The notes under the pieces were generated by a model that was given only the letters and a program-made list of their open reading frames with translations, was not told where the DNA came from and made no database searches. From contig NC_031496.1 in NCBI RefSeq assembly GCF_000237925.1, forward strand, positions 907,396 to 971,395: 64,000 bases of DNA, read 5' to 3'. The translations under genes and the position numbers were made by a program. This document shows positions 38,426 to 51,050 of this stretch, piece after piece. How positions within the stretch are numbered: the first letter of the stretch is position 1; each line of letters begins with the position of its first letter. Source of the DNA: Schistosoma mansoni (Eukaryota; Platyhelminthes; Trematoda; Strigeidida; Schistosomatidae).

Positions 38426-38737
38426 TGAATTTTTAAAGCCCCCATATTGTGAATTAGAAAAACATATGTAAGCGAACATTGTTTTCCATTAAACCCTCAT
38501 CAAGCTTTACTCTAATATACAGTAATATGCATATGCCAAATTATTAAATCAATTAAGGCAGTTTGCAAGTCATTGACAATAGTGGAACAGATCACATAAG
38601 TAAATATAATAAGTAAAGAGTACAAATTGATAATACTATGACAGGTGTACAAGTTATTAGAAGAATAGTAAAGACTTGAATCAATGTTTCATAATGGAAA
38701 ATAGGTTAATGACTTGAGAAATACAGACGCTAAAATA

Positions 38738-38865
38738 ACAATCAGTCAGCTACAACGTAGGGCCAGGCACACATATGCATCGGTCTAAGTTGTCATACCT
38801 CATTAGCACAACAAGAACACCGGATTCATAGAAGTGATTAATTTAGTGGTGGTAAAATAACAATG
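38738..38865 (-). mobile_element. LINE-B 3'-UTR fragment
   Basis: caatcagtcagctacaacgt ... aattagtggtggtaa-like stretch, matching 26075-26200. Only the last 120 bp of the element is present. Confidence 0.65.
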
Positions 38866-39597
38866 GAGCGTTTATTTAGAAAGAATAATTTTGTTTTGGA
38901 GGGAGATGAAGAATAACGAACAAAGGGTGTACAAAATAATGAGAAAAATCGTTTGTTAGGGCTATTTCAGCTGAGGAAGTGATAAACGTGTTACAAAATT
39001 CCTATGAATACAAAGACTTGTTATTCTTATCACAACTAATACATCTGTCAATAGCAGTATCAATTCGCACTCTTTACCTATGTGATCTATTCCATTGTTA
39101 TCACTGACTCATTAACTGCCTTGATTAGTTTAATAATTTCGTATATACATATAGATACTACTGTATATTAGAGTGAAGCCTAAGATCTAAAAGCGATTCA
39201 TGAATCCGTGATTACCTACAAGTGTGTACCATGTATCTTTAACCAGTAGGTTGAGAATCCGATTCGGGCAGATAGGTAGCATCACTAGTCGTCACTACAA
39301 AATATGATTCGGGAGTACATGAATATACATTGGGAGAATGAACCAAATATCTATACTACTGTTTTTAAGTACAAGCTGTTCATTTCTCCTAATACTTCGC
39401 CTTAGTTGATTAATTCAAGATGGATAGAATTCAAAATAAAACTTATTGACATGTATACAATAATAGGGGAAATTTGTTGTTTTTTTAGATTTTATTTTAC
39501 AAATTGGAATGTTGAAAGACTAAAGATTCTGCAAGTTTGCTTAAATGAAAGACTGTGGTTTGAAAAACAATGAACGAAAATTGGTCACGATCTGCTG

Positions 39598-42500
39598 TTA
39601 TTCGTCACAATCACTAGGTTCTGAAGTTCCAATGATCCCCTTCGCTAGACGCCAAACTTTCGAAAGTGGACCAGGATATTGCGTTGAATCCATAGACCCG
39701 GCATTAATCATTGTAGTTTCACACAATCTAGGTTCTACTGGTGAGGTCACGGAAACTAGTTCCCAACATTCTAAACCAACAAACGAGTCGTGTTCTTCGA
39801 GTTTATTGGATGACTGAACATAATCGGAACTACTTGCCCTACATAAAGCAAATCTATTCACTTGTTTGTTACTTAAAGTTAAATTATCATCGTTTGATAA
39901 GTCAAACATCTCATCTACTTCTTCACCTTTCTCTACAAAACACGGTGAACTAAATGAAACTGTAGGTTGACTTGTTAAAGTTAGTGATGGAATCTTCCCA
40001 AAAAGTCCATCTAGTTTTATACTGTAACATTCGTCAAAGTACCTAAAAAGCAAAGAAAACCAATTAATAGACAAATAAAGAGGTATTTCAACAATCTGAA
40101 AAGTTACAAGGTCAAAACATTACGTATTAAATGTATCCCGAAATTCATTTAGTATTGTTTGTTTGAATCTTCCCATCGATGTGTTAGGACTGCAAATAGG
40201 ACGAAACGCGCGTACTGGATTACACTGCTAGCCACTATCCATCTCTGCGTTTCCCGAAATCTTTTAGTAACAAAGAAGGTTTACTGACATTATTCAATTA
40301 CATAGTTTTAGGATATTTACGATGGGAGCAATAAATATGACCATTCATCAAATACTAATTATTTCACAGATCACAGCACTGAGTAAGAACGCTGTCTATA
40401 AACATAAAGGGACACGGAAAACACGTCTGGGAAATAATTCCACACATCAGTTATATATAATGTTTCCATTGTCACTTCAACAACGCATGGATCACGGTCA
40501 GACAGAGTTATCACTAAACAATTAATAAAAATATTGCATATAGTGATTGGAAAGTAAAAGTGGTACGAGGATATTTAGAATGTGGCACCGTCATAAACAA
40601 TGACTTAGATGGAGACAACCATTTCATATGTCCATCGAGATAAGTACCATACACCACAGCACCAACTAAAAAAGTCAGTGTACATCACTCAAAGCTATAC
40701 GACAGATCGCAAAATTTATGCTTAAATACTAGGGATTGAGATCGGTAACTGAAAGGACTACGGTGTATTAATAATATCTTGATAGTCTAATACTATTTTA
40801 CCCTACACTAACTAGGTTGCAGTGGTCTCTCTAGTTTCACTACCGAGAACATTATTTATCCAATAATTTTGGAAAGGTTTTGTTGAATCCAACTACGTTA
40901 TTAAGTATGCATTATACATGATTAATATACACAAACCTAAGTCGCCTCCGAAAAAAGTTGATGGTGTTCAATAATGTTTGTTAAACACTAATTTCAGTTT
41001 CAGTACAACGTCCAAAGGAGCACTGATTACACATACATCACACAAGTCACTTGATTTGTATGTGGGCCGTGACACTGTTTTTGTGCCCAGGCTGAAGCAG
41101 GCTAAACACTAATTAGTGCACGCGCTCACAATCTCGTTTGTCAGACTTGTAACTAGTCTAGCTGACGATAGGCACAGTAACAATGATCTGTAAACCTACT
41201 AATTTGACGATAAAATTAGTTGAGTAATGTCTATACATAGAGTTTAGGTATACAAATATTACCTAGTAGACTTATTATTGTGACTGACCAGATTCCCAAG
41301 GCAATATAATCCAAATAATGGATTGTAAAGTGTGTGCCGTCCAGGAATTACATTTATCCCAAGTTGTTCTAATCCATTTTTTATATCAATCCCTCGACAT
41401 TGGCATAATAGGTGAACAGCATAAATGACTGCGAAATACACACGACCCATATCATCCCTCTGAGGTAACGCAGACAAAAAAGAACCAACCAAATGCAAAT
41501 TCCGGCGAATGGAGACTGGTAACCAAACATCTAACAAAATAGTTGAAACTCTTATTGCTACTGAGCAATATGTTAAAGCCGTATGACTGGATGGGGTGGG
41601 TTCAGGGCCTACAGTAAAAGTAATAAAAAGTGAAGATAGTTTAAACTTTACAGAGATGACTGGAGATTTATAGAAAATTTAGGAACACATGTTATTTACG
41701 TTAATCTATCACCGATCTACGAAAGTATGAAGTTACAAGATAGCTAGAGTAGTTGAGTACAGTGAAAAAGTACAATGGTAAACAAATAAAATAGTATACC
41801 AGTTGGACAGTTCAATTATGGTTCAAAAATTTTTCATCACAAGATAGGACCGGTATGGGGAGTGGAGATTCTACATTGAGAATACAGCAATATATGATAC
41901 AAAAAATATTACAAGAGTAAATGCCCCCAAATGCCCTAGTACTGCCGAGAGTGGGGAGAATTCGCTTTCCCTATCCAAATGCTCTCACATGGCTACGCAT
42001 ATATAGCATCTGCCTTCTCGTGGCGGGGGTGTTGTTTACGAAATCGAGAGGACGAAAAGCGAATGTCCGGCGCTCTAACCGAAGTGGTGGACACGGGAAG
42101 TCCACCTAGGGGAGTTGGAAAACCCTCATTCCAAACCAATGGTGTATATGGTCTCCGGTATCCTGAGGGAACAAACAGCGTATGAATCAATCGTTGGTCA
42201 CCAGCTACCATGGGACTGCATCTACTTACGATGCTCCACTGTCTTGTGGATCAGATCTTTAGGTCAAAGGCTCCGGGTGTGACCCCCTTAGAAAACCACC
42301 TGCTTCAATTTGGGCACCTGGGCAGTATCACAGCCCTCACACAAATCAAATGAGATTTGTATGGCACATATGTATCTGGTGCCTCTTTGTACCAATATTT
42401 ATGTGTTCAAATAAAAATAATAATAAACAAGAGTAAATATCATCTTGAATTGTGTATTTCAAACCTAGTGGATGTACAAGAGCTTTGTATGATAATTAAC

Positions 42501-44417
42501 ATTCTACTCACCAACAAAAATACATACAACTATGAAAAATACATAAATCGAAACTTCAGAGCAACACTAACCTGCAAAAATGTTCTCTTTATCGATATGT
42601 AAAGGTGAACACACAAACCTATCCGGAGATAAACTATCAGTCTGAAAATGAAGTAAACAAACTTAACACTGATATTCAAGCGTCTTTAACTAAATACACT
42701 TACAAAAGTGTAGCTAACATCTAAGTGAATGTTTTTAAGACTTATAAATTATCATAAGTCGAATGACAATACACTGTCTAACTTCAATTGCATTCAGCAA
42801 TACAATCATATAGTGTTAAGTCGCCTTAACAGCACAAAATTTGACAAATAATTAAATGTAAGGAGCGGTAAACAAGACGTCCATAGGATTCGACCTACAT
42901 TAAGAAGGACCTGACATATGTGACATTGATCACCATCAAGTGATCAATCAATTGTAAATACGTCTGAACCCAATAAAAAGGCAGTCGCGGCCTGGATAGC
43001 CAGTAGTAATGACTCCGGTTATGAAGCTGGGTGACACGGGATCGAATCCGTCCGGGAACATCAGCTCCCTCAAGATTACAGGTACACCTCGCCGACGACT
43101 GCCAAGTAACACGAAGCCTAGGTTCAGGGATTCCTATTGACTACCTCCAACCACAAACTTATCTTAACATAGTGCACGCAATGTCGAGCCACCCAGATTA
43201 GTGACCACATTGCAACTTGCTCGATAGGATTCAACCTGCACTAAGAAGGACCTGACACATGACATTTATCACCACTCAGTGGTAAATCAGTTGTAAGAAA
43301 CTAGATGTGTTTTGTGGAGTTCCTCCTTTCCCGTTGACACTTATTTATCCATTATATATTATTAGCCAACAGGAAAATGTCCATGAACTTAGTTTAGAGT
43401 GAAATTTTGTGAGGGATATTAATGCCAACCGGATTTTTAAACCAAACGAAACTTAAATGGAATTTGAACCCGTGACTAAGTAAATGGGAATGAAGCAGTA
43501 AACCCGCTAAGCTGGTGACTCTATGTAGATCCCTATTCAAGAGTCGGATTGTAGTTCGTGTAAATGAAATAACATTAAACACTGCCCTATACAAATATTT
43601 TGAACTATAATAGTGATTAGCGTGTTTTCTTATCCATGAAAAAAAAATTAACTAAACTCACCGACAGGTCAGTCACGAAATAAACTCCAAGTAACTCCTC
43701 GAAATAAGTATCATGTACGTGTTTAATCTGTCTGTTTACAATATCAAGATCAGCTACCAGTAACTTTTTTCTCTGTGCAACTGTGATAAAATGCCGAACC
43801 AAATTAGCTTGCTGCTTCAGAAGTTGCTGAGATGAGGTATGGCATCGTGTCATTGCTTGTCGAACACGTTGTAGCTTTTTGCGTTCTGAAATAATGAACA
43901 GCATAGTGAATACGACTTACTCTCTGAATTCATTTTAGTAAGAAACTCGATCGTATGTTCCAGAGACGAAATCCGAACATTCAACTCTTCAATTCTACCC
44001 TGCTTCGATATAAAAATATGCACAACGAGATCTTACAAAAGTGTGAAATACAGACTTGAACAGTATGGGTTCGTATACTTTAATCCTACTCCATAAATAA
44101 TTATATATGTAGACCTACTTTCTATTTAATTCATTAACCGATTTTCGGACTGCCACAATTCGATCAGAATTCTGAGGGAAGCTGCAAAGAATCTATTTTA
44201 CAAGGTATTCCTACCTAATTTTTCCGGATTTCTTCGAAAATATGGAATCCTTCCTGACACAATCACAACAGACAAATGTTTCTTTAAATGATTCACATGT
44301 ACGACACTGGAGATTCAAATGGAACTGAGGACCACGATCAAACGGAACATCAACGCAAGGTGACTCTAATATCTGGAAATCAGCAAGTGCGACGTCGGAA
44401 ACTGAGTCGTCAAACAT
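39598..44417 (-). CDS. ATG14: ATG14/Barkor, autophagy PI3K subunit (7 exons)
   Basis: Complete 474-aa model; human ATG14 is 492 aa. Exons on minus: 44417-44215, 44181-44119, 43994-43921, 43885-43662, 42641-42572, 41608-41263, 40042-39598. All junctions agree in phase and have gt..ag ends. In the family ATG14 directs the Vps34-Vps15-Beclin 1 lipid kinase complex to the ER for autophagosome formation. Visible here: N-terminal CRTC...CCDC, the paired CxxC of the family; a coiled coil over exons 2-4 (NELNRKIEELNVRISSLEHT, ERKKLQRVRQAM-like); then a domain with LTYCSVAIRVSTILLDVWLP and GRHTLYNPLFGLYCLGNLVS, aligned by eye with the LCYATQLVNILSHILDV and HTLRNLMYL parts of human ATG14. The tail is acidic with a WELVS patch (compare DWENLPS). 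It ends in a helix, SKVWRLAKGIIG, that could serve as the membrane-binding BATS-like segment. Introns 1 and 3 are 33 and 35 nt; introns 4-6 are about 1 kb and hold repeats. UVRAG is the alternative, but the CxxC pair and the tail favour ATG14. Confidence 0.85.
40157..40250. repeat. H2 fragments, inverted junction in ATG14 intron 6
   Basis: 40157-40196 is the H2 3' end on minus (gaatcttcccatcgatgtgt). It joins at about 40197 to a plus H2 ribozyme 3' half (aataggacgaaacgcgcgta ... ccactatccatc). Confidence 0.7.
41026..41104 (-). repeat. Family T short fragment in ATG14 intron 6
   Basis: acacaagtcacttgatttgtatgtgggccgtgacac ... aggctgaagcagg. Only 80 bp of the element. Confidence 0.65.
41923..42430 (+). 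repeat. Family T retroposon, full length, in ATG14 intron 5
   Basis: Runs from gcccccaaatgccctagtac to accaatatttatgtgttcaaataaaaataataataa, so head, body and tail are all present. It is the best reference copy in the window. Its orientation is opposite to ATG14. Confidence 0.85.
42885..43290 (+). repeat. H3 repeat, about 1.2 tandem units, in ATG14 intron 4
   Basis: ataggattc starts at about 42891 and again at 43223, giving a period near 332 bp. The unit has tRNA-like gcctggatagccagtagtaatg ... gggatcgaatccg and a hammerhead-like segment near 43085-43130 (core ccgacga, loop II ccaagtaa, stem III region cctagg). Each H3 copy carries a different core change. Confidence 0.65.
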
Positions 44418-45720
44418 GTATTATATTCAACCAGTTGTCGTTTAAAATGTAAATCGATAAGCCGTCCGGTTACTATAACTTCGAAGACATGTAACTCTCA
44501 GTCGTTAAATAGTTTATTGACAACCCGTAGATGTGTTGTAATGATGCAAATAAGAAAACATGCGTAAGCCTCGGTAATAGTGGTTCAATCGACTAACAAT
44601 TGTTCAGATCTCCCTTCACAAGAGATCTGGGAGAAGGAACCTTAAATGGGGAAGACGTTTGATATTTTTGGAAGTGTTTTCAGTGAATTTACAAGTGAAA
44701 CTTCAGTTAGCAATACACAACCGTTCGACCCTTGCAAACCATAAATCGAAACCTGGGATGAGTAAAGTATGGTTTTAAATAAGTCGCAAACATCTTTTGG
44801 ATGTTCGAAGAACAAACCTTCATACTTGTTGAAAATAATGTTGATGTGTCAGTTGTTTTCCAGTGAGCTTCTATGGGCATCCAATCTTCTCCGAGATAGA
44901 GCAACTGAAGGTTTAGATACTAACTTTCTATGTACTTTGTGCAAAGGATCTACCAAGCGTGTCCAAGTCATCTCTCCTAATTTTTATAATAACATTAAAA
45001 TATCGAGGCACATAAGTGTGTCCTATAAGATACGATTGCAGTCCAATTCACTTAGCGAATGGAGGGGTAGGTGGTCACTAGGAATAAACTCCGGTACACC
45101 TTTAGTAATCAAAACAAGCATAGCTACTCAGTCAATGTAATGGCATCACCTAAGAAAATTAGTTATAGAAATTTAGAAGTCCGGTAGATCATGACTTTAC
45201 AACTAAACTTAACTGCTAACAGTGGTTTCCAAAGGTTTCCGGACTTTACGGACTACTTACAAGTCGTTTCGTTTTCTGAATCTAGGGATGTTGGAGGTAT
45301 TATACTAGTTGTTTGCAGCAAGGCATTCTGAATATGCGATTTAAGCATAGAATCTTTGTTTCGAAAATAAAGCGGATGTCTAGAAGCGAATTCAACAGCA
45401 TTGGGTCAAAGCGGTGAAATATCTATCAAGGCTCTCTTATGAGGATGAACTGAGACTGCCCAAACTTTTAACGTTATCGTACTGCAGGTAAAGAAGCGAT
45501 ATAATACTGGTTCACTGTATGCTGAACTATGATGATGATGATCTCTTTCTTCGGTTTTGGACTAATCACGTGATAGGATATTCTCAGAAATTTCAAAATA
45601 AGAGATTGGATCATCTGAGTTCCGAATTTGATTTGTCATGTCTAATGGTGGATTGGCGGTACTGCATGTCAAAGCATCCAATATCAGCACCTGTTTATAG
45701 GTTCACAGTGAGATGTCTTT
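44418..45720. other. Upstream of ATG14, no recognised gene
   Basis: Frames at 44769-45140 (+) and 44904-44707 (-) are open but match nothing I recognise. The ATG14 promoter should lie close to 44418. Confidence 0.45.
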
Positions 45721-45724
45721 ATAC

Positions 45725-46050
45725 TGTAGCGGTAAATAATTCCCCAAAATCAATAGCTCATTAAGTGTTCGACATTGGATGCTGACCACGTTGTTTAAGT
45801 GGACTTGTTTAGCTGAAGGCTTTCGGTCATGCATCCACTCCAGATCACGTTTCAACTCGGAGTGGGACACAGCTCCTACGTTTCATTAGCCAGCTCATAG
45901 AAAAGGTCCTCGATATATTGGTAACGAATCAAATATATCTTTCCTGCCTCTTCTCGTCTGACTTCTGATTTCTATCTGACTGGGAACGATCGAACATAGA
46001 AGGTGCTACTGGTATCCAGTTGTAAAACTAGAATATCCGTTGCATCCTCA
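45725..46050 (+). repeat. 5' LTR of the gypsy element
   Basis: Starts tgtagcggtaaataattccc and ends gttgcatcctca (TG...CA). Same sequence as 50725-51050, offset by exactly 5000. Confidence 0.95.
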
Positions 46051-46051
46051 T

Positions 46052-46070
46052 TGGTGAGCCCGACGTGATC
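46052..46070 (+). promoter_or_regulatory. Primer-binding site, probably for tRNA-Trp
   Basis: tggtgagcccgacgtgatc lies one base after the LTR. It is complementary to the 3' end of animal tRNA-Trp (...tcacgtcggggtcacca) with one mismatch to the vertebrate sequence. Confidence 0.65.
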
Positions 46071-46229
46071 TGGTACACCAAGTCAATATACTGTGAGTCT
46101 GTTCCATTTTGGAATATTATTATTCATTGTTATTCTTTATTTGAATTTTATATATTGTGATATACTTTTTTCGCGAATTTTTTTTCTCGGATATATTTTA
46201 CTTAGACATTTTTCGATATCTATATTACT

Positions 46230-47156
46230 ATGAAGGAACACTCTCCTAAGGTTCTTAAGTTTAAGTCTATTCCCCCTATTTCGATTCAGTTAACGCCATT
46301 TTGGCCCGACAATATCGAGTCCTGGTTCTGCTATGCAGAAGCCGATTTTAGCATGCACAGAATCACGGACTCGCGCACACGTTTCCTCGCGGTAGTTAAG
46401 GCGTTACCGCGCGAGTTTAACAGGTACGTAACACCTAGTATGTTCACTAGTGATGTTTCCGAACCTTACGAATCGCTTAAGCTATCGATTTTAAAACGAG
46501 GAGACCTAACTGATCGACAACGGTTAGACCAACTCCTTAACAATATCGACTTGCAACATGGTTCTGCGACGGACATGTTGCTTAGAATGAGAGAAGTCAT
46601 CGGCCAACGAACTTTCGATGATGGCCTATTTCGACAACTTTTCTTGTCTAAACTCCCTCAACAGGTGCAGGCAGTGCTTGTTTCATTTCAAAACAATGCC
46701 ATAGATGAACTAGCTGCATCTGCCGATCGAATCTTGGAAATCACTAGATCTTCTAAGGCCGAGGTTTTTTCCGTCAAAGAAAACCCCAATCGACCTCGAC
46801 TGACATGGCCGAACTATGTCACACGCTTACACGATATCTTAGAGTTCGCAATGACCGTAGTCGGTCAAAAACCCCGCGTAGAAGCGCCTCACGTAAGCGA
46901 TCTGGCTCTCGACCACGAGAGACAGACAATCCCGACTGGTGCTGGTATCATAACCAGTACGGTAAGTTTTCCAGAAACTGCAGGAAACCTTGCAATTATC
47001 CGACCCCAAAATCGAGTGACACGAAAAACAGTTCGGGAAACTTCCCAGCCGGCACGCGTTAACGGCAACCGTAGCCGGCGAACACAGCCGTCTCTTATAT
47101 GTCACGGATGTGACTACGAAAGTTCGCTACCTCGTCGACACTGGCGCAGAAGTTAG
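46230..47156 (+). CDS. gag: Gypsy gag region
   Basis: A frame from ATG at 46230 begins with a capsid-like region ([43 protein letters not shown]), typical of schistosome gypsy gag. A zinc-knuckle-like C-x-x-x-H...C-x-x-x-C segment ([10 protein letters not shown]) is encoded towards the 3' end of the region at about 46940-47000. The region overlaps the start of pol, as in relatives that express pol by frameshifting. Confidence 0.8.
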   Translation: MKEHSPKVLKFKSIPPISIQLTPFWPDNIESWFCYAEADFSMHRITDSRTRFLAVVKALPREFNRYVTPSMFTSDVSEPYESLKLSILKRGDLTDRQRLDQLLNNIDLQHGSATDMLLRMREVIGQRTFDDGLFRQLFLSKLPQQVQAVLVSFQNNAIDELAASADRILEITRSSKAEVFSVKENPNRPRLTWPNYVTRLHDILEFAMTVVGQKPRVEAPHVSDLALDHERQTIPTGAGIITSTVSFPETAGNLAIIRPQNRVTRKTVRETSQPARVNGNRSRRTQPSLICHGCDYESSLPRRHWRRS

Positions 47157-50100
47157 CGTTCTTCCAGCAAATCCCGACGACAGACTTCGCGAGTCTGTTT
47201 TGAGTTTACAGGCGGCAAACGGAAAGCCGATCGCTACTTACGGTAAAAGGTACGTCTACCTTAACGTGGGTTTACGCAAACCCATACACTGGATTTTCGT
47301 TGTTGCAGACGTCTCTATGCCAATCATTGGTATAGACCTGTTACAACACCACAATCTACTCATCGACACACGCGCACGAAGGTTAATAGACGGAAACACT
47401 AAGTTATCCGTTTGCGTAACTCCTTGTTCTGGTTGCAGGTTATCCCCAGTCACGATTAAGCACGCCATAGACCCCTTGTACCAAGCAGTACTCGACAAAT
47501 ACCCCGGGATATACCAATCGCAATCGAAATTACCTTGTGTAACCAGCAATGTTACACATCACATCTCGACTACAGGACCACCTGTATTTTCGAAAGCCCG
47601 AAGACTCGCTCCCGAAAAGCTTAGGTTAGCTAAAAACGAATTCAACCACATGATGGACCTAGGAATAATTCGACCATCGAATAGTCCATGGGCATCCCCA
47701 TTGCACATGGTCCCTAAAAAGGACAGCAATGATTGGCGGCCAACTGGTGATTATCGGCGTCTGAATGCTAAAACCATTCCCGATCGTTACCCGCTGCCTC
47801 ATATTCACGATTTGACAGCTACCTTGAAAGGTACAACTGTCTTTTCGAAAATCGACTTGGTTAAAGCTTATAACCAAATCCCGATGGCAACTGACGACAT
47901 TCCTAAAACCGCCATCATCACTCCCTTCGGTCTTTACGAATTTCTACGAATGCCTTTTGGTTTAAGAAACGCGGCTCAAACCTTCCAAAGGTTTATAGAC
48001 GACGTCTTCCGAGGTCTCAACTTCGTACATGCGTATGTTGATGACTGTCTAATAGCAAGTCCGGACAGAGAATCGCATCTCAAGCATCTGGACATTGTTT
48101 TCGATCGACTCCAAAGGCATGGCATTACTGTCAACATTCAGAAATGCCAAATCGGAACTAACTGCTTAGACGTTTTAGGACACACTATTGATGCCCAAGG
48201 CATCCGACCCCTTAGGAGCAAAGTGGCGGCCATTCTGGATTACCCAGAACCGACCACGATCAAGCACTTACGAACTTTCAACGGACTCGTAAGTTTCTAT
48301 AGACGGTTCATACGTAAATGCGCATCCCTAATGAAACCGTTAACCGACCAACTTCGTGGAAATGCAAAATCAATTAGTTTAGACGACACAGCCCGTAAAG
48401 CATTCTCCACAGTTAAGGAACACATCGCTAAAGTAACCCTGCTTGCTCATCAGGACACTCAAGCGCCCATTAGTATCGCCGTAGACGCATCCGACTCAGC
48501 AATCGGAGCAGTCTTACAACAATGGGTTAACAACTCATGGCAACCTCTAGGATTTTTCTCGAGACGGTTGTTAGACGCGGAATCTAGGTACAGCACGTTC
48601 GGTAGGGAACTCCTAGCTATGTATTGTGCTGTACGGCATTTTCAACATTCCATCGAAGGAAGAGAATTCACGCTTTTTACCGATCACAAACCTCTTACCT
48701 TCTCTTTAAATTCATCTTCAGACAAGTACTCACCGCGAGAGTCTCGACAACTCGACTACATTTCGCAGTTTACTTCAGACATACAACATATTTCTGGAGC
48801 AAACAATGTAGTCGCAGACGCCTTGTCTCGAATTAGCTCCTTGAACAGTTTCCAAGGAATCGACCTTCTTAAACTCGCTCAGCTTCAAAAAGAAGACATT
48901 GATCTTCAGCATGAGTTATCCTCGACAACTCTTAAACTAAGTATTAGGAAGATGGGAACAGGTAAGGAAACCTTACTCTGTGACACATCTACAGGTAGGG
49001 ATCGTCCAATTGTACCAAAACATTATCGCCGCAACGTCTTCAATACGTTGCACAATCTTTCTCATCCAGGTGCTCGTGCAACAATCGAACTTATAGCCGA
49101 ACGCTTTTGTTGGCCTGGCATGAATAAAGACGTGAGGGAGTGGGCACGCTCCTGTGTAAGCTGTCAGAAATCTAAGGTGATCAGACACAGCAAATGTCCC
49201 TTAGGCTCTTTCAAAACCCCTGACGCTCGTTTCGACCACGTCCATCTAGATTTGTTAGGACCCTTACCCGACTCGAACGGATACTCATATCTCCTAACAT
49301 GCGTAGACCGTTTTACTCGATGGCCAGAAGCAGTACCGATTAAGGACATTACTGCTGAAACAGTGGCCCGCGCTTTCGTCGAACGATGGGTAGCAAATTT
49401 CGGCTGCCCTTCAACCATCACTACAGACCGCGGACGCCAGTTCGAATCTGGACTTTTCCGTTGTCTGACCACACTATTAGGAATCACGCGCTTCCGAACG
49501 ACCGCCTACCACCCACAAGCAAACGGGTTGGTAGAACGTTTTCATCGACAATTAAAAGCTTCATTATCAGCTTCAAACGTTTCACAGTGGACAGACGCTC
49601 TTCCACTCGTCTTGCTAGGTATCCGCAATGCAGTGAAAGCTGACATTGGATACACGGCATCTCAACTCGTTTACGGAACGACACTCCGACTCCCAGGAGA
49701 ATTCGTGGATCCTTCAGCTTCTTCATTGAACATGGATCTAAACTCTTACACGAGTAGGCTTACAAACGCTATGCGTTCAGTTAAACCTGCTCACACTCGA
49801 CCTCAATCAACTGATGTTTTCGTTCAACCCGAATTACGACATAGTACACACGTCTTCGTTCGTCGAGACTCACATCGACGACCCCTCGAATCAGCATACG
49901 AAGGACCCTTCAAAGTTCTTCAACGCGAACCTAAGTACTATGTAGTCGATAAGAACGGTACGAACGATAGCATCAGTATCGATCGACTCAAAGCTGCGTA
50001 CCTAGAAGGAAACCCTAGCTACGTCGATTTTCCTTCGGTACAAGCAAACGACACAGCTACTACACTCGTAGTACCCTACACGACAACCGACACACAACTT

Positions 50101-50193
50101 GATACTTCGTCAACGTCGATAGAAAAACCTAAAACAACGCGTTCTGGAAGACGGGTAAGATTTCCAGAACATCTTAACGAATATTGCACGTAG
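47110..50193 (+). CDS. pol: Gypsy pol: protease, RT, RNase H, integrase
   Basis: 1027 codons. Protease [10 protein letters not shown] near residues 10-20; RT with [29 protein letters not shown] and YVDD (about 308); RNase H from [13 protein letters not shown] (about 455); the HHCC zinc finger of integrase at about 650-690 (HNLSHPGA ... CVSCQKSK); DDE core at about 712 (LDLLGPLP), 771 ([10 protein letters not shown]) and 807 ([10 protein letters not shown]); then a C-terminal DNA-binding part. Its codon use is richer in G+C than the surrounding AT-rich DNA. Confidence 0.95.
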   Translation: MTTKVRYLVDTGAEVSVLPANPDDRLRESVLSLQAANGKPIATYGKRYVYLNVGLRKPIHWIFVVADVSMPIIGIDLLQHHNLLIDTRARRLIDGNTKLSVCVTPCSGCRLSPVTIKHAIDPLYQAVLDKYPGIYQSQSKLPCVTSNVTHHISTTGPPVFSKARRLAPEKLRLAKNEFNHMMDLGIIRPSNSPWASPLHMVPKKDSNDWRPTGDYRRLNAKTIPDRYPLPHIHDLTATLKGTTVFSKIDLVKAYNQIPMATDDIPKTAIITPFGLYEFLRMPFGLRNAAQTFQRFIDDVFRGLNFVHAYVDDCLIASPDRESHLKHLDIVFDRLQRHGITVNIQKCQIGTNCLDVLGHTIDAQGIRPLRSKVAAILDYPEPTTIKHLRTFNGLVSFYRRFIRKCASLMKPLTDQLRGNAKSISLDDTARKAFSTVKEHIAKVTLLAHQDTQAPISIAVDASDSAIGAVLQQWVNNSWQPLGFFSRRLLDAESRYSTFGRELLAMYCAVRHFQHSIEGREFTLFTDHKPLTFSLNSSSDKYSPRESRQLDYISQFTSDIQHISGANNVVADALSRISSLNSFQGIDLLKLAQLQKEDIDLQHELSSTTLKLSIRKMGTGKETLLCDTSTGRDRPIVPKHYRRNVFNTLHNLSHPGARATIELIAERFCWPGMNKDVREWARSCVSCQKSKVIRHSKCPLGSFKTPDARFDHVHLDLLGPLPDSNGYSYLLTCVDRFTRWPEAVPIKDITAETVARAFVERWVANFGCPSTITTDRGRQFESGLFRCLTTLLGITRFRTTAYHPQANGLVERFHRQLKASLSASNVSQWTDALPLVLLGIRNAVKADIGYTASQLVYGTTLRLPGEFVDPSASSLNMDLNSYTSRLTNAMRSVKPAHTRPQSTDVFVQPELRHSTHVFVRRDSHRRPLESAYEGPFKVLQREPKYYVVDKNGTNDSISIDRLKAAYLEGNPSYVDFPSVQANDTATTLVVPYTTTDTQLDTSSTSIEKPKTTRSGRRVRFPEHLNEYCT

Positions 50194-50708
50194 GACATGA
50201 GCTTTATCTTGAATTATCCTTTCAAAGTTTATTATAAATTTTTTTTTAATATGCTCATTTTTTTTATTTATATAAAAAAAAACAAAAAAAAACAAAACAT
50301 TTTTTTGAGCGTATATATATATATATATTTATATATTGAAAAAAACCAAAAGAAAACCTTTTTATTCCGATCGCTTTTACGCTGTTTGTAAGTGTATCAG
50401 TTTATTTTTTTCCGCTCATCTTGTGTCCTTACGCAAGTACGAGTGTATTTTTGACATGCACTCACACGTTTTATTTTTCCTCTTTTCCAGGACGGCTGGA
50501 AAAGAACGACGAAGTTTCGCAAGGAACAGAAATTTTCATTGTACTATATTTCTTTATTGCTACGTTGTACATTTTGGTCCCATAGTTTAAGGAAAGACGA
50601 CCAGACGCTGCTAAACGAAGCAAGCTATCAGAAGAGTGTTTACCAACGACAAACTCGTTGGGTTTAAACTTCTGGCTGGTCACGTCTTAGGGGCATCACT
50701 ACCTCACT

Positions 50709-50723
50709 AGGGGGGGGAGTGAT
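50709..50723 (+). promoter_or_regulatory. Polypurine tract of the gypsy element
   Basis: aggggggggagtgat, ending just before the 3' LTR. It would prime plus-strand DNA synthesis. Confidence 0.8.
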
Positions 50724-50724
50724 C

Positions 50725-51050
50725 TGTAGCGGTAAATAATTCCCCAAAATCAATAGCTCATTAAGTGTTCGACATTGGATGCTGACCACGTTGTTTAAGT
50801 GGACTTGTTTAGCTGAAGGCTTTCGGTCATGCATCCACTCCAGATCACGTTTCAACTCGGAGTGGGACACAGCTCCTACGTTTCATTAGCCAGCTCATAG
50901 AAAAGGTCCTCGATATATTGGTAACGAATCAAATATATCTTTCCTGCCTCTTCTCGTCTGACTTCTGATTTCTATCTGACTGGGAACGATCGAACATAGA
51001 AGGTGCTACTGGTATCCAGTTGTAAAACTAGAATATCCGTTGCATCCTCA
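50725..51050 (+). repeat. 3' LTR of the gypsy element
   Basis: Same sequence as the 5' LTR and followed by the atac duplication. Confidence 0.95.

Larger units (their letters stand above)
45725..51050 (+). mobile_element. Ty3/gypsy LTR retrotransposon, recent insertion, nearly whole
   Basis: 5326 bp with 326-bp LTRs that look identical over their full length, and a 4-bp target duplication (atac at 45721-45724 and 51051-51054). Order: LTR, primer-binding site, gag, protease, RT, RNase H, integrase, polypurine tract, LTR. The protease-RT-RNaseH-integrase order places it in Ty3/gypsy. The pol frame is open throughout and about one break is apparent in the gag region. Identical LTRs imply a very young insertion. 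No envelope-like frame is seen. Confidence 0.92.

Noticed and set aside
44700-45140. Open frames on both strands upstream of ATG14, one with a basic RRRLDAHRSSLE stretch resembling BAR-domain helices
   Set aside because: The stretch is short, interrupted by stops, and has no good splice sites around it.
47256-49726. Several minus-strand and shifted frames across the gypsy element
   Set aside because: They are shadows of the pol frame.
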